A stretch of DNA of 64,000 nucleotides from Anaerolineaceae bacterium (GCA_029975475.1 JARKPB010000011.1:1-64000); one strand, 5' to 3'; shown: positions 1 to 9,643, counted from the stretch's first letter. The notes: generated by a model not told the origin, from the sequence alone. Numbers and translations: made by a program.

Positions 1-1
1 G

Positions 2-142
2 GAGATGGTCATGCCGGGCGACGACATCAACATGACGGTGGAGCTGATCATCCCGGTGGCGCTGGAACAGGGTTCGAAGTTTGCGATCCGCGAAGGCGGT
101 CTGACCGTTGGCGCGGGCGTTATTACCAAGATTCTGGATTAG
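2..142 (+). CDS. tuf: Elongation factor Tu, C-terminal end (partial)
   Basis: Only the last 46 codons are inside the window; the frame is open from the left edge to the TAG at 140-142. The peptide carries the typical end of EF-Tu domain III ([13 protein letters not shown], then [19 protein letters not shown]). EF-Tu is the GTPase that delivers aminoacyl-tRNA to the ribosome. rpsJ starts 10 bases after the stop, so the two genes are almost certainly cotranscribed, as at the str/S10 junction of many bacteria. Confidence 0.95.
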   Translation, partial: EMVMPGDDINMTVELIIPVALEQGSKFAIREGGLTVGAGVITKILD

Positions 143-152
143 GTGGCATAGA

Positions 153-464
153 ATGGCTAAACAAAGAATTCGCATTCGCTTGAAAGCTTACGACCACCGC
201 GTACTTGACCAGTCCGCTAAACGGATTGTTGAGACCGCGGAACGAAGCGGAGCCCAGGTTACCGGGCCGGTGCCTCTTCCTACCAAGAAAGAGTCCTTTA
301 CCGTTCGCCGTTCGACTTTCATCGATAAAGATTCGCACGAGCATTTTGAGATCCGCACCCACAACCGCCTGATCGACGTGGTTGACCCGGATTCCAAAAC
401 GATTGATATGCTCATGCGCTTAAACCTGCCCGCGGGCGTGGATATCGAGATCAAACTGGTCTGA
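153..464 (+). CDS. rpsJ: 30S ribosomal protein S10
   Basis: Protein of 103 residues, the normal length of S10, starting [15 protein letters not shown]. An upstream in-frame ATG at 108 lies inside tuf and would add a non-conserved extension, so the ATG at 153 is chosen. S10 is part of the 30S head and, as NusE, of transcription antitermination complexes. It follows tuf closely but is separated from the next ribosomal gene by 285 bases, so here it looks like the last gene of the str transcript rather than the first of the S10 operon. Confidence 0.97.
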   Translation: MAKQRIRIRLKAYDHRVLDQSAKRIVETAERSGAQVTGPVPLPTKKESFTVRRSTFIDKDSHEHFEIRTHNRLIDVVDPDSKTIDMLMRLNLPAGVDIEIKLV

Positions 465-482
465 GTGAAATAATCGGTCTGC

Positions 483-511
483 CGCCCCGCCCGCAATAAA
501 AGGGCAGGGCG
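483..511 (+). terminator. Imperfect GC hairpin after rpsJ, weak terminator candidate
   Basis: Arms 483-492 and 502-511 pair over nine base pairs with one C-A mismatch around a 9-base loop. No T-run follows, so this is not a canonical intrinsic terminator. It may attenuate or stabilise the tuf-rpsJ message. Confidence 0.35.
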
Positions 512-569
512 CAGCCGGAAAAATCAGCAACCGGGTGATTCACCTCTGGTCTGATTGACAATTTTGGAT

Positions 570-749
570 TATAATGTGCCGGTTTGCGGGTCATTGACCC
601 GCTTAACAGGCGGCATAAGAACGCAGGTGCGAGCGAACGCAACCAGACACAGGGTTCTGCGCGCAGCGCGTTGACTGTGCCGTACCAAGATGATGCAGCC
701 AAGCCCAGGCTGACAGTCTTGATCAATATTTTAGAAGGAGACAACCGAG
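570..749 (+). promoter_or_regulatory. Candidate -10 box and long leader of the rplC-led ribosomal operon
   Basis: A perfect TATAAT is at 570-575. No convincing -35 lies at the right distance: the TTGACA at 555-560 is only 9 bases away. If this -10 is used, the transcript has a leader of roughly 165 bases before rplC. The leader starts with a clean hairpin (arms 586-592 and 596-602, loop ATT) and holds a second GC-rich self-complementary stretch around 655-675. A leader of this size before rplC-rplD suggests feedback by a ribosomal protein such as L4, which is inference. A good Shine-Dalgarno (GAAGGAG, 734-740) precedes the ATG at 750. Confidence 0.45.
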
Positions 750-1379
750 ATGTTCAAAGGGCTTATTGGGAAGAAAATCGGCATGACCCAGATTTTCGAT
801 GACGCCGGCGCTGCGGTACCGGTGACCCTCATCGAAGCTGGGCCATGTTACGTTACCCAGGTCCGCACGCCCGAAAAAGAGGGATACGCCTCTGTGCAGC
901 TGGGTTTCGTAGAAATTAAGCCAAAACGTTTGACCGGCGGCCAGCTGGGCCACCTCAAACGGAATAACCTCCCCCCACTGCGCTTTTTGCGCGAATTTAG
1001 AAGCGAATCGGCTGATTTGAAAGAAGGCGACAAGGTTGATGTCAGCGCCTTCGCAGTCGGCGAGCGGGTCGACATCCAGGGAACCAGCAAGGGCAAAGGT
1101 TTTCAGGGTGGCGTGCGCCGCTATCACTTCCGGGGCGGGCCGAAGACGCACGGTCAGTCTGACCGCCATCGCGCGCCCGGCTCACGCAGCTCCGGCACGA
1201 CTCCTGGTCGTGTTTACAAAGGTTCCCGCGGTGCCGGTCATATGGGCGATGATCAGATTACCGCGCAGAATCTCAAAGTGGTTCTGGTTGACACCGAACG
1301 CAATCTGCTGGGCGTGTGCGGCTCTGTTCCGGGCGCGCGCGGCAATCTGGTGTTGATCCGGGAAGCTCGCAAGCAATAA
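750..1379 (+). CDS. rplC: 50S ribosomal protein L3
   Basis: 209 residues, typical for bacterial L3, beginning [20 protein letters not shown]. The central loop that reaches the peptidyl-transferase centre is recognisable ([19 protein letters not shown]). L3 is an early 23S rRNA-binding assembly protein. It is the first gene of the rplC-D-W-B-rpsS-rplV-rpsC-rplP-rpmC-rpsQ run. The start is supported by the GAAGGAG site about 9 bases upstream. Confidence 0.97.
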   Translation: MFKGLIGKKIGMTQIFDDAGAAVPVTLIEAGPCYVTQVRTPEKEGYASVQLGFVEIKPKRLTGGQLGHLKRNNLPPLRFLREFRSESADLKEGDKVDVSAFAVGERVDIQGTSKGKGFQGGVRRYHFRGGPKTHGQSDRHRAPGSRSSGTTPGRVYKGSRGAGHMGDDQITAQNLKVVLVDTERNLLGVCGSVPGARGNLVLIREARKQ

Positions 1380-1415
1380 CCAGGCCTGTACCTGTAGACT
1401 AGGGAGCGTTGCAAA

Positions 1416-2045
1416 ATGGAAGTTGATGTTTTGAACATGGAAGGCAAGAAGGTCAGCACGGTGGAATTACCCGCCGCGATCTTTGAAGCCCCTGTATACG
1501 TAGATTTGATGCACCAGGCCTTTGTGCGCCAGATGGCCAATGCCCGCCTTGGCACGCATGACACCAAAGTCCGCGGCGAGGTTGCCGGCGGTGGCCGCAA
1601 ACCCTGGAAGCAGAAGGGTACCGGCCGGGCGCGTATCGGTTCGACCCGCGCCGCCCAGTGGAAAGGCGGCGGACGTATTCACACCCCGCACCCCCACAAA
1701 TATGTGCAGGCAATGCCGCGCAAAATGCGCCTGGCCGCCCTGCGGTCAGCGTTGACGGTGAAAGCCTCGCAGTCTTCGGTGGTGGTCGTGGATGAATTAA
1801 AAATCTCGCAGCCCAAGACTCGCCTGATGGTTGCGGCTTTAAATTCGCTGGTTGGCGACTCAAGCGCTTTAATCCTGATCCCTGAAAAAGCGGAACAGTA
1901 CGAAGCGGTTACCCGCTCCACCAGCAACATCCCGGATGCCAAGATCCTGCTCGCCGGGTATCTCAACATCCGCGACATCCTCAAGTACGACAAGCTGGTG
2001 GTCCCGCTTTCCGCGTTGGATGCCATCAAGGCCCACCTGGGATAA
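1416..2045 (+). CDS. rplD: 50S ribosomal protein L4
   Basis: 209 residues. The conserved L4 loop, with GGGRKPWKQKGTGRARIGS at about residues 57-75, lines the exit tunnel in known structures. L4 binds 23S rRNA and, in enterobacteria, represses its own S10 operon by acting on the leader; whether it does so here is unknown, but the long leader before rplC is compatible. The gene lies 36 bases after rplC and 14 before rplW, in one operon. Confidence 0.97.
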   Translation: MEVDVLNMEGKKVSTVELPAAIFEAPVYVDLMHQAFVRQMANARLGTHDTKVRGEVAGGGRKPWKQKGTGRARIGSTRAAQWKGGGRIHTPHPHKYVQAMPRKMRLAALRSALTVKASQSSVVVVDELKISQPKTRLMVAALNSLVGDSSALILIPEKAEQYEAVTRSTSNIPDAKILLAGYLNIRDILKYDKLVVPLSALDAIKAHLG

Positions 2046-2059
2046 GGTAGGAGGAAGAC

Positions 2060-2362
2060 ATGAATTCTCTTTATGATGTGCTCCGCCGCCCGTTGGTGAC
2101 CGAAAAATCGAATTACCTTTCCGGCAAGCTGCACCAGTATGTGTTTGAGGTGGCTGAAGACGCGACCCGCACGATGGTGAAAGATGCAGTTGAGACGATC
2201 TTTAAGGTTACCGTTCTGCGGGTGAATGTCATCAACGTGCCTGCCAAACGGTCTCGCCGCGCGCGCAGCCGCCGCCTGGCGGTTCGCAACCCGGGGTACA
2301 AGAAAGCCATCGTGACCCTGGCGGCCGAAGACCGCTTACCGATTTTTGAAGGGGTTGAGTAA
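2060..2362 (+). CDS. rplW: 50S ribosomal protein L23
   Basis: 100 residues, starting [20 protein letters not shown], the standard L23 N-terminus. L23 sits at the tunnel exit and docks trigger factor and SRP. Its stop codon shares one base with the rplB start (TAATG), so the two are translationally coupled. The basic loop [13 protein letters not shown] is the rRNA-binding extension. Confidence 0.97.
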   Translation: MNSLYDVLRRPLVTEKSNYLSGKLHQYVFEVAEDATRTMVKDAVETIFKVTVLRVNVINVPAKRSRRARSRRLAVRNPGYKKAIVTLAAEDRLPIFEGVE

Positions 2363-3198
2363 TGGCTATTAAAGTTTACAAACCCATCACCCCCGGTCTG
2401 CGCAATATGACCGGTTACGGTTTTGAAGAAATCACCAAGAGCAAACCGGAACGCTCCCTGATTGTGATTCGCCGCGAGCGCGGCGGCCGCAACAACCAGG
2501 GCCGCGTCACCGTGCGCCACCGCGGCGCGGGCGAACGCCAGTTCCTGCGCATTGTGGATTTCCGCCGCAACAAGTTCGGCATTCCAGCGCGCGTTTCGGC
2601 GATCGAATACGATCCCAACCGCACAGCCCGCCTGGCGCTGCTCACCTACGCCGACGGCGAAAAACGCTACATCCTTGCCCCCGTCGGCCTCAAGGTCGGC
2701 GACAGCGTGGTCTCGGGGCCGAACGCTGAAATTCGCGTGGGCAATTCCCTGCCGATCGCCAATATCCCGCTGGGCACCACCATCCACAACATTGAACTCA
2801 AGCCTGGCAAGGGCGGGCAGATTGTGCGCTCCGCGGGCGGCTCCGCGCAGCTGCTGGCAAAAGAAGGCAATTATGCTCAGGTTCGCCTGCCCTCCGGTGA
2901 AGTTCGCCTGGTGCTTCAGGTGTGCTACGCCACCATCGGGCAGGTGGGCAATCTGGACCACAGCAATATCAAGCTTGGCAAGGCTGGCCGCAAGCGCCAT
3001 CTGGGCATTCGTCCGACAGTGCGCGGTACTGCGATGTCTCCCCGCGATCATCCGCACGGCGGTGGTGAAGGCCGCCAGCCGGTCGGCATGCCGGGGCCAA
3101 AGTCACCGTGGGGCCGACCCACGCGCGGCTATAAGACCCGCCGTAACAAGCAGACCGATAAATACATTGTGCGCCGCCGCAATGCTGTCAATCGGTAA
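2362..3198 (+). CDS. rplB: 50S ribosomal protein L2
   Basis: 278 residues, normal length. The universally conserved C-terminal stretch with HPHGGGEGR and the basic tail [18 protein letters not shown] are intact. L2 binds the central part of 23S rRNA and is required for subunit association and peptidyl transfer. The start overlaps the rplW stop by one base. A 314-codon reading frame on the opposite strand here is a shadow of its GC-rich codons. Confidence 0.98.
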   Translation: MAIKVYKPITPGLRNMTGYGFEEITKSKPERSLIVIRRERGGRNNQGRVTVRHRGAGERQFLRIVDFRRNKFGIPARVSAIEYDPNRTARLALLTYADGEKRYILAPVGLKVGDSVVSGPNAEIRVGNSLPIANIPLGTTIHNIELKPGKGGQIVRSAGGSAQLLAKEGNYAQVRLPSGEVRLVLQVCYATIGQVGNLDHSNIKLGKAGRKRHLGIRPTVRGTAMSPRDHPHGGGEGRQPVGMPGPKSPWGRPTRGYKTRRNKQTDKYIVRRRNAVNR

Positions 3199-3247
3199 GA
3201 TGTAGAGTGCTGCATCTGGGACTATACCGAGAAAGAGGATTGTAGAG

Positions 3248-3529
3248 ATGTCACGATCGCTTAAAAAAGGTCCGTTCTGCGACCCGAAACTGTTGAAGAA
3301 AATTGAAGCCATGAATGCCCGCAATGAGAAGAAAGTCTTGCGCACCTGGAGCCGGGACAGCACCATCTTCCCGCAGATGCTCGGGCATACCATTGCTGTT
3401 CATGACGGCCGGCGGCATGTGCCGATTTATGTCACTGAAAACATGGTTGGCCACCGCCTGGGCGAATTTGCGCCGACGCGTCATTTCCGCGGACATGTAT
3501 CTGAAAAATCAAGCGGGAAGGGAAAGTAA
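3248..3529 (+). CDS. rpsS: 30S ribosomal protein S19
   Basis: 93 residues, starting [18 protein letters not shown] as in all bacterial S19. It binds the 16S rRNA 3' domain with S13. It is preceded by AAAGAGGA at 3232-3239 and followed 3 bases later by rplV. Confidence 0.97.
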   Translation: MSRSLKKGPFCDPKLLKKIEAMNARNEKKVLRTWSRDSTIFPQMLGHTIAVHDGRRHVPIYVTENMVGHRLGEFAPTRHFRGHVSEKSSGKGK

Positions 3530-3532
3530 GCC

Positions 3533-3877
3533 ATGGCCACTGAAGTAAAAGCCTATCTTCGCCATTGCGGTATTTCCGCCCAGAAGGTTCGCCTCGTGCT
3601 GGATACGGTGCGCGGAAAACCGGCGGTGGAAGCCGTTACCATGTTGAAATTCACGCCCAAACTGGCTGCCCGTCATGTTGGGAAACTGGTTTCTTCGGCG
3701 ATTGCCAACGCGGAAGAGAATTTTGGCCTGAGCCGCGATGATCTGTATGTGTATCAGATTACGGCGGATGAAGCCCCAACCCGCAAATGGCGCCGCTTTG
3801 GGGCCCGCGGTCGTTTCAAACCGCTGCTGCGCCGTTCTTCCCACATCACTGTGGTGCTCCGCGAAAAGGGCAATTAA
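3533..3877 (+). CDS. rplV: 50S ribosomal protein L22
   Basis: 114 residues. The extended beta-hairpin that lines the exit tunnel is recognisable near residue 85 ([13 protein letters not shown]). The gene starts 3 bases after rpsS. Position and length match the canonical S10 operon. Confidence 0.96.
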   Translation: MATEVKAYLRHCGISAQKVRLVLDTVRGKPAVEAVTMLKFTPKLAARHVGKLVSSAIANAEENFGLSRDDLYVYQITADEAPTRKWRRFGARGRFKPLLRRSSHITVVLREKGN

Positions 3878-3894
3878 GGGAACTAGGAGTCAAT

Positions 3895-4575
3895 ATGGGT
3901 CGTAAAGTTCATCCGATTGGTTATCGTCTTGGCATCAACCAGCCCTGGGTAGGGCGCTGGTATGCCGAGGGTAAAGAGTACAGCGAGCAGCTGCACCAGG
4001 ACCTTGCCATCCGAAAGATGATCCACAAAGAGGCCGACAAAGCCGGCGTCTCCAAAGTGGAAGTCGAACGTTTCCCCGGTAAGGTGAAGGTCACGGTTCA
4101 CACCGCCAAACCCGGCATCTTAATTGGCCGCAAGGGTGATACCGTCAAGAAGATCCGCCAGAGCCTTGAAAGCTTAACCTCCAAGAAGATTGACCTGGAG
4201 ATAAAAGAGATCAAGTCGCCGGATTGCGATGCCTACCTGGTTGCGCTAAACATTGCTCAGCAAATTGAACGCCGCGTCAGTTACCGCCGCGCGATGAAGC
4301 GCGCCATCCAGCAGGCCATGCGCCAGGGCGCCCTGGGCGTGAAGATCGAGGTCGCCGGCCGCCTCAGCGGTGCGGAAATGGCCCGCTCGGTCTGGCTGCG
4401 CGAAGGCCGCGTTCCGCTGCAAACGCTGCGCGCTGATTTTGATTTCTCCCGCGCGGAAGCCCTGACCACCTACGGCCGCATCGGCGTGAAGGTTTGGGTG
4501 TACAAGGGTGAAGTCCTTACCGCTCAGGTGGAAGAGAAAGCCGAAGCCACCGAAGGTGTGTATGTTAGTGAATAA
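3895..4575 (+). CDS. rpsC: 30S ribosomal protein S3
   Basis: 226 residues from the ATG at 3895 ([13 protein letters not shown]), preceded by TAGGAG at 3885-3890. The frame is open further upstream into rplV, but that extension is not conserved. A type-2 KH domain with the GILIGRKGD loop lies at about residues 70-85, followed by the C-terminal S3 domain. S3 forms part of the mRNA entry channel. Confidence 0.97.
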   Translation: MGRKVHPIGYRLGINQPWVGRWYAEGKEYSEQLHQDLAIRKMIHKEADKAGVSKVEVERFPGKVKVTVHTAKPGILIGRKGDTVKKIRQSLESLTSKKIDLEIKEIKSPDCDAYLVALNIAQQIERRVSYRRAMKRAIQQAMRQGALGVKIEVAGRLSGAEMARSVWLREGRVPLQTLRADFDFSRAEALTTYGRIGVKVWVYKGEVLTAQVEEKAEATEGVYVSE

Positions 4576-4626
4576 ATCTGCTGAGCCAGAAATTACTGCT
4601 CAGGTAAACCAGAAGAGGTAGCTGCT

Positions 4627-5055
4627 ATGTTGATGCCAAAACGTGTCAAGTGGCGCAAGCAACAGCGCGGTCGCATGAAGGGCAAAGCCCTGCGCGGCGC
4701 GGAAATGATCTACGGCGAATATGGCCTGCAGGCCACAGAACCCGGATGGGTGACTGCCCGTCAGATCGAAGCCGCCCGGCGTACGATCGTGCGTGCCATG
4801 CGGCGTCATGGAAAAGTATGGATCCGCATTTTCCCGGACCATCCCTATACCCAGAAACCCCCCGAGACCCGCATGGGCAAGGGGAAGGGTAATGTGGAAT
4901 ACTGGGTTGCGGTTGTAAAACCCGGCCGCATCATCTTTGAAGTGGGCGGCCTGGATACCCCCGAAGCGGTGGCGTGCCTGCGCCAGGCGGCTTACAAGTT
5001 CTCCATCGGCACCAAGGTGATCGCCCGCCATGAGACTACAGGAGAGCAGTCATGA
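4627..5055 (+). CDS. rplP: 50S ribosomal protein L16
   Basis: 142 residues, starting [20 protein letters not shown]16 organises the A-site region of the 50S subunit; the motif [13 protein letters not shown] at about residues 83-95 is conserved. The stop overlaps the rpmC start in an ATGA arrangement, indicating coupled translation. It is spaced 51 bases from rpsC. Confidence 0.97.
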   Translation: MLMPKRVKWRKQQRGRMKGKALRGAEMIYGEYGLQATEPGWVTARQIEAARRTIVRAMRRHGKVWIRIFPDHPYTQKPPETRMGKGKGNVEYWVAVVKPGRIIFEVGGLDTPEAVACLRQAAYKFSIGTKVIARHETTGEQS

Positions 5056-5261
5056 AACTCAAAGATATGCGCCTGCTTTCTACTGAAGAATTGAAGACCA
5101 AGTTGAGCGATGCCCGCCAGGAATTGATGAATTTCCGCTTCCAGGTGACCACGGGCCAGCTGACCGATACCAGCCGCCTGCGGATTGTCCGCCGGCAGAT
5201 TGCCCGCTTTGAAACCCTGCTGCGCGAACGCGAACTGGGCATTAAGGAAGGTGAAAAATGA
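5052..5261 (+). CDS. rpmC: 50S ribosomal protein L29
   Basis: 69 residues with the two-helix hairpin pattern of L29 ([20 protein letters not shown], then [15 protein letters not shown]). It overlaps both neighbours by 4 bases (ATGA), so translation is coupled with rplP and rpsQ. L29 lies near the tunnel exit. Confidence 0.95.
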   Translation: MKLKDMRLLSTEELKTKLSDARQELMNFRFQVTTGQLTDTSRLRIVRRQIARFETLLRERELGIKEGEK

Positions 5262-5530
5262 ACAATCGCCGCCGTCTAATTGGGGTTGTTACCAGCAATA
5301 AAATGGACAAAACCGTGGTGGTTGAAATCACCCGGACGTACCGGCACCCGATCTACCGCAAGGTTGTTCACAGCACCAGCAAGTTGAAAGCTCATGATGA
5401 GCTGAACTGCCAGGTGGGTGATCAGGTTCAGATCGTTGAATGCGCGCCGATCTCCCGCGAAAAATCTTTCGTGGTGGAAAGCATCGTGAAACCCGCCGTC
5501 GCTCCGGCCGAAACCACGGAAGGAGAGTAA
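5258..5530 (+). CDS. rpsQ: 30S ribosomal protein S17
   Basis: 90 residues. The OB-fold signature GVVTSNKMDKTVVVEITR is at the N-terminus. The C-terminus ends in a short Ala/Pro/Glu-rich tail that is not part of the conserved fold. S17 binds 16S rRNA early in 30S assembly. The start overlaps the rpmC stop by 4 bases. Confidence 0.96.
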   Translation: MNNRRRLIGVVTSNKMDKTVVVEITRTYRHPIYRKVVHSTSKLKAHDELNCQVGDQVQIVECAPISREKSFVVESIVKPAVAPAETTEGE

Positions 5531-5533
5531 GTC

Positions 5534-5905
5534 ATGATTCAACAGGAAAGTCGTCTGAAAGTTGCCGATAACACCGGCGCGCGTGAAATTCTGGTGATTC
5601 ATGTCATGGGCGGTTCCACCCGCAAGTACGGCCGCGTCGGCGATATTGTCGTTGCCACGGTTAAATCCGCCGCGCCGCAAGGCTCGGTGAAGAAAAGCGA
5701 TGTTATCAAAGCGGTCATCGTGCGCTGCGCCAAAGAATGGCGGCGCGAAGACGGCTCGACCATCCGCTTCGATGACAACGCGGCTGTGATCCTTGACAAT
5801 GATGGCCAGAACCCGAAAGGGACGCGCATCTTCGGTCCGGTGGCTCGTGAACTGCGTGAAAAAGGCTTTATGAAGATTGTCTCTCTGGCTCCGGAAGTCA
5901 TCTAG
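5534..5905 (+). CDS. rplN: 50S ribosomal protein L14
   Basis: 123 residues, starting [19 protein letters not shown]; the end [19 protein letters not shown] is the standard L14 C-terminus. L14 forms intersubunit bridges and is the target of the RsfS silencing factor. It opens the spc part of the cluster but follows rpsQ by only 3 bases, so no separate promoter is evident. Confidence 0.97.
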   Translation: MIQQESRLKVADNTGAREILVIHVMGGSTRKYGRVGDIVVATVKSAAPQGSVKKSDVIKAVIVRCAKEWRREDGSTIRFDDNAAVILDNDGQNPKGTRIFGPVARELREKGFMKIVSLAPEVI

Positions 5906-5927
5906 AGGCAGAGGAGGAAACGAGACC

Positions 5928-6260
5928 ATGGACGTGAAAATTCGCAAAGGCGATTTAGTGGAAATCATCAGCGGACGCACCGAAGACAAGGGCAAACGCG
6001 GTGAAGTAATTCGTGTGCTGGTGGGCGATAAACGCGTGGTGGTGCAGGGTGTGAACATCCGCACCAAACACCAGCGTCAGGTTCAGGCTCAGGGCCGAAC
6101 CGTAAACCCTGGCATTGTGCGCTATGAAGGCCCTATCGACATCTCCAACGTGATGCTGGTGTGTAAAAAGTGTGGGAAACCCACCCGCGTGAGCATCAGC
6201 CGCGACGGCGAGAAAGTCCAGCGGGTTTGCAAGAAGTGCGATGCCCTCATTGACGAATAA
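5928..6260 (+). CDS. rplX: 50S ribosomal protein L24 with C-terminal zinc ribbon
   Basis: 110 residues from the ATG at 5928 ([16 protein letters not shown]), preceded by GAGGAGG at 5911-5917. The KOW motif covers about residues 5-35. The C-terminal half has two CxxC pairs (CKKCGK and CKKCDA), expected to bind zinc; many bacterial L24 lack these cysteines. An in-frame ATG at 5877 inside rplN is not used. L24 initiates 50S assembly. Confidence 0.96.
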   Translation: MDVKIRKGDLVEIISGRTEDKGKRGEVIRVLVGDKRVVVQGVNIRTKHQRQVQAQGRTVNPGIVRYEGPIDISNVMLVCKKCGKPTRVSISRDGEKVQRVCKKCDALIDE

Positions 6261-6277
6261 TCGCCAGGAGCAGGAAG

Positions 6278-6820
6278 ATGAATCAATTACAAAAAAGGTA
6301 TCAGGAAGAAATTGTTCCCACTCTGGTGAAGTCGCTGAACCTGCAGAATAAAATGCAGGCGCCGGCCATCAAGAAAGTGGTGATCAATATCGGCCTTGGC
6401 GAGGCGATGGATGAGCCCAAACTGCTGGATGCTGCTTCCGCAGATCTGATGGCGATTACCGGGCAAAAACCCGTCATCACCAAGGCGCGCAAGAGCATTG
6501 CCAATTTCAAGCTGCGCGAAGGCCGCGCCATCGGCGTGATGGTCACCCTGCGCGGTGAAAAGATGTGGGCATTTCTCGATCGGTTGATGAACATTGTGCT
6601 GCCTCGCGTTCGCGACTTTCGCGGCGTATCGGCAGAGGCCTTCGACGGCCGTGGAAACTACACCCTGGGTCTGCGCGAACAGGTGATCTTCCCGGAGATC
6701 GAATTTGATAAGGTTGATAAAGTCCGCGGTATGGAAATAACCATCGTTACTTCTGCTCCGTCGGATGACCAGTCCGCGCTGCTGCTGCAGCTGCTCGGCA
6801 TGCCTTTCAGGAAGGGATAG
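6278..6820 (+). CDS. rplE: 50S ribosomal protein L5
   Basis: 180 residues. The conserved blocks [28 protein letters not shown] and [10 protein letters not shown] identify L5, which binds 5S rRNA in the central protuberance. It is followed one base after the stop by rpsN. Confidence 0.97.
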   Translation: MNQLQKRYQEEIVPTLVKSLNLQNKMQAPAIKKVVINIGLGEAMDEPKLLDAASADLMAITGQKPVITKARKSIANFKLREGRAIGVMVTLRGEKMWAFLDRLMNIVLPRVRDFRGVSAEAFDGRGNYTLGLREQVIFPEIEFDKVDKVRGMEITIVTSAPSDDQSALLLQLLGMPFRKG

Positions 6821-6821
6821 T

Positions 6822-7004
6822 ATGGCAAAGAAATGCATGATGTATCGTGAACAACGCCGCAAATATGCGGTGCAGGTGCGCAACCGCTGCCGAATCTGTG
6901 GGCGCCCGCGTGGTTATATGCGCCGCTTTGATGTTTGCCGCATCTGTTTCCGTGAGCTCGCTCTGGCAGGACAGATCCCCGGCGTAACCAAGGCATCCTG
7001 GTAA
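6822..7004 (+). CDS. rpsN: 30S ribosomal protein S14, zinc-binding type Z
   Basis: 60 residues from the ATG at 6822, the short zinc form of S14. The zinc site is [20 protein letters not shown] (two CxxC pairs). The start is fixed by AGGAAGG at 6809-6815 and by family length; an in-frame ATG at 6765 lies in rplE. Only this zinc form is present in the window, so a zinc-free paralogue, if any, is elsewhere. Confidence 0.96.
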   Translation: MAKKCMMYREQRRKYAVQVRNRCRICGRPRGYMRRFDVCRICFRELALAGQIPGVTKASW

Positions 7005-7026
7005 CGCCAGACCGGAGGTAGGAAGC

Positions 7027-7440
7027 ATGAGTGTTAATGATCCGATCGCAGATATGTTGACCCGCATTCGTAACGGCGTCCTGGTGGGATTGTCCGTGGT
7101 TGCGATGCCCAATTCCAGTATCAAGACCGAGATAGCCCGGATTTTGAAGGAAGAAGGCTTTATCGAAGGGTATGAAGAAGCGGAAGGCGACAAGCCCACC
7201 CAGAAAGTGCTGCGCATCCGCCTCAAATATGTCGGCGAACGCCGCCAGCGGCGCCCGGTGATTACCGGCATTGAACGCGTCAGCCGGCCCGGCCGCCGGG
7301 TTTATACCCGCAAAGAAGACATCCCCTGGGTTCTTTCCGGGATGGGTGTTGCGATCCTTTCGACCCCGAAAGGCGTCATGACCGGCGCACGCGCCCGCCA
7401 GATTGGCGTTGGCGGTGAAATTCTGTGCAAGGTCTGGTAA
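7027..7440 (+). CDS. rpsH: 30S ribosomal protein S8
   Basis: 137 residues, starting MSVNDPIADMLTRIRNGV and ending GVGGEILCKVW, both characteristic of S8. In E. coli S8 represses the spc operon; nothing in this sequence shows a matching site. The Shine-Dalgarno CGGAGGTAGGA precedes it at 7014-7024. Confidence 0.97.
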   Translation: MSVNDPIADMLTRIRNGVLVGLSVVAMPNSSIKTEIARILKEEGFIEGYEEAEGDKPTQKVLRIRLKYVGERRQRRPVITGIERVSRPGRRVYTRKEDIPWVLSGMGVAILSTPKGVMTGARARQIGVGGEILCKVW

Positions 7441-7465
7441 GGGGCCGAACAAGGAGGTATGTAAA

Positions 7466-8023
7466 GTGTCTCGTATTGGCCGATTACCCGTAACAATTCC
7501 TGCCGGTGTGCAGGTTACCGTGGATGGCTTGAACGTCTCGGTCAAGGGGCCCAAAGGTGAATTAAAACGCACCTTCCATCCCCTGGTTGAGATCAAGCAC
7601 GAAGAAAACGCGATCACCGTCAGCGCGGACCAGACCAACCCGGTCGCGCACGCGCTGCATGGCACCACCCGCGCTGTGATTCAGAATATGGTCACCGGTG
7701 TTTCCGCCGGCTTCACCCGCGTTCTGGAAATCAACGGCGTCGGTTACCGCGCTGAAATGGACGGCAATAAACTGATGATGTATGTCGGTTACTCTCACCC
7801 GGTTGTCTTTGACCCGCCCGCCGGTATTTCCTACGAAGTGGATGCAAAGACCCGCCAGGTGAAAGTGAACGGCGCCGACAAAGAACTGGTCGGCCAGATT
7901 GCCGCAGATATTCGCAAAATTCGTCCTCCTGAACCTTACCTGGGCAAAGGTATCAAATACCTGGAAGAGACCATTCGCCGCAAGGCAGGTAAAGCCGGTA
8001 AGGGTAAGGGCGGCAAGAAGTAG
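7466..8023 (+). CDS. rplF: 50S ribosomal protein L6
   Basis: 185 residues from a GTG start at 7466 (SRIGRLPVTIPAGV follows). AAGGAGG at 7451-7457 sits 8 bases upstream and decides the start; the in-frame ATG at 7403 is inside rpsH. The two L6 domains and the C-terminal signature KIRPPEPYLGKGIKY are intact. L6 lies near the GTPase-associated centre. The C-terminal tail is Lys/Gly-rich. Confidence 0.96.
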   Translation: MSRIGRLPVTIPAGVQVTVDGLNVSVKGPKGELKRTFHPLVEIKHEENAITVSADQTNPVAHALHGTTRAVIQNMVTGVSAGFTRVLEINGVGYRAEMDGNKLMMYVGYSHPVVFDPPAGISYEVDAKTRQVKVNGADKELVGQIAADIRKIRPPEPYLGKGIKYLEETIRRKAGKAGKGKGGKK

Positions 8024-8033
8024 GTGAGCGATT

Positions 8034-8399
8034 ATGGCTAAACTGACTCGAAAAGAACAACGCATCCGCAGGCATCAGCGCGTTCGCAAGAACCTCGCCG
8101 GGACCCCCGAACGCCCGCGCCTGAACGTGTTTCGGAGTGTTTCCGATATTTATGCTCAGGTGATCGATGACCAGGCCGGCCATACACTGGTCGCTGCTTC
8201 CAGCATTGATCACGACCTGCGCGCCAAGACGTCTGGGGTTAACAAAACCGAACAGGCGAAACTGGTCGGCAAACTGGTGGCTGAACGCGCCCTGGAAAAG
8301 GGCGTGACCAAAGTGGTGTTTGACCGCGGCGGTTTCCGCTATATCGGCCGCGTCAAAGCCCTGGCAGATGCTGCCCGAGAAGCAGGCCTGGAGTTCTAG
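8034..8399 (+). CDS. rplR: 50S ribosomal protein L18
   Basis: 121 residues. The conserved blocks [18 protein letters not shown] and [20 protein letters not shown] identify L18, a 5S rRNA-binding protein. It sits 10 bases after rplF and 29 before rpsE. Confidence 0.96.
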   Translation: MAKLTRKEQRIRRHQRVRKNLAGTPERPRLNVFRSVSDIYAQVIDDQAGHTLVAASSIDHDLRAKTSGVNKTEQAKLVGKLVAERALEKGVTKVVFDRGGFRYIGRVKALADAAREAGLEF

Positions 8400-8428
8400 G
8401 AAACTGAGGAAGGAAACAGGACCAGACT

Positions 8429-8962
8429 ATGGATAAGATGGAATACCAACCGTTGGAACAGATTTACGACGAGCGCGTGGTCGAGATTGCCCGCGTGGCA
8501 AAAGTGGTCAAGGGCGGCCGCCGTTTCCAGTTCCGCGTTACCGTAGTTGCGGGCGATAACAATGGCAAGGTCGGACTTGGTATTGGCAAGGCGAACGCCG
8601 TGCCGGATGCCATGCGCAAGGCCACCGAACAGGCCCACAAGAATATGCGCCAGTTCTCGCTGGCCGGCACGACCATTCCCCACGAGGTTACCTCGCAGGT
8701 GGGCGGAGCGGTGGTGCTGCTCAAGCCGGCTTCAGCCGGCACGGGCGTTATCGCCGGCGGCGGCGTTCGCGCCGTGCTCGAAGCTGCCGGTGTGCGCGAT
8801 ATCCTGACCAAATCACTGGGCAGCGCCAATGTTCTGAACGTGGTGAAAGCCACTTTTGAAGCCCTGGGTAATTTGAAATCCGTTGAAGAAGAAGCAGCCC
8901 GCCGCGGCAAACCCGCCAGCGAACTGATCCCCTTCTGGGAGCGGAGGAAGAAGAATGGCTAA
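8429..8962 (+). CDS. rpsE: 30S ribosomal protein S5
   Basis: 177 residues. The double-stranded RNA-binding N-domain ([18 protein letters not shown]) and the C-domain ([17 protein letters not shown]) are complete. S5 contributes to decoding fidelity at the mRNA entry. Its 3' end overlaps rpmD by 8 bases. Confidence 0.97.
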   Translation: MDKMEYQPLEQIYDERVVEIARVAKVVKGGRRFQFRVTVVAGDNNGKVGLGIGKANAVPDAMRKATEQAHKNMRQFSLAGTTIPHEVTSQVGGAVVLLKPASAGTGVIAGGGVRAVLEAAGVRDILTKSLGSANVLNVVKATFEALGNLKSVEEEAARRGKPASELIPFWERRKKNG

Positions 8963-9170
8963 GAAAGCCCAACCCCAAGTTGAAAAAATGCTGCGCATCA
9001 CCCTGGTCAAGAGCGCCATTGGTTATTCCGAGGTGCATAAAGCCACCGTGCGCGCGCTCGGTTTTCACCGTTTGCATGAAACTCTGGTGAAAAAAGACAC
9101 GCCCGCGCTGCGCGGGATGCTGGCCAAGGTGAATCACCTTGTCAAAATCGAAGAACAGGTTGAGAAATGA
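8955..9170 (+). CDS. rpmD: 50S ribosomal protein L30
   Basis: 71 residues, with the L30 pattern [25 protein letters not shown]. The start overlaps the rpsE end by 8 bases, and the stop overlaps the rplO start by 4 (ATGA), so it is coupled with both neighbours. GGAGGA at 8942-8947 precedes the start. Confidence 0.94.
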   Translation: MAKKAQPQVEKMLRITLVKSAIGYSEVHKATVRALGFHRLHETLVKKDTPALRGMLAKVNHLVKIEEQVEK

Positions 9171-9619
9171 AACTGAATGAATTGATTCCCAATCCGGGTT
9201 CAAAGCGCCCCCGCAAGCGCGTGGGTCAGGGTCACGGCGCTGGCCAGGGCAAGACGGCTGGCCGCGGTACCAAAGGCCAGAACGCGCGCTCCGGTGAAGG
9301 CGGCCACCTGTACCGACAGGGCGGCAACCTGCCTTTTTACCGCCGCCTGCCGTTTATGCGCGGTGAGGGCTTTACCCCGCCCCATCAGGTGATTTATAAC
9401 GAAATCAACCTCGAACAGTTAGAACGCTTCCCCGCTGGCAGCGAGATCACCCCGGAAGTGCTGAAAGAGGCAAATTTGCTTCACAAGCCAGCCCAGCCAG
9501 TGGTAATTCTGGGCCGCGGAGAGGCTGCTGCCAAATGGACTGTCAAGGTTCATCGTGTGACCAAAGGCGCGCGCGCCAAGATTGAGGCCGCGGGCGGCAA
9601 GATTGAACTGATCGCCTGA
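9167..9619 (+). CDS. rplO: 50S ribosomal protein L15
   Basis: 150 residues. It has the Gly/Arg-rich N-terminal extension (RVGQGHGAGQGKTAGRGTKG) that threads into 23S rRNA, and the globular C-domain ending AAGGKIELIA. It is the last ribosomal gene before secY, as in the canonical spc operon. Confidence 0.97.
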   Translation: MKLNELIPNPGSKRPRKRVGQGHGAGQGKTAGRGTKGQNARSGEGGHLYRQGGNLPFYRRLPFMRGEGFTPPHQVIYNEINLEQLERFPAGSEITPEVLKEANLLHKPAQPVVILGRGEAAAKWTVKVHRVTKGARAKIEAAGGKIELIA

Positions 9620-9643
9620 TCCTACCACTAAAGGAGTGCTTCA

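Noticed and set aside
555-575. TTGACA and TATAAT close together before rplC
   Set aside because: The spacer is only 9 bases, too short for a sigma-70 promoter; only the -10 box is kept as a candidate.
2113-3057. 314-codon frame antisense to rplB
   Set aside because: Codon-bias shadow: fully opposite a conserved ribosomal gene, His/Ala/Arg-rich, no start signals.
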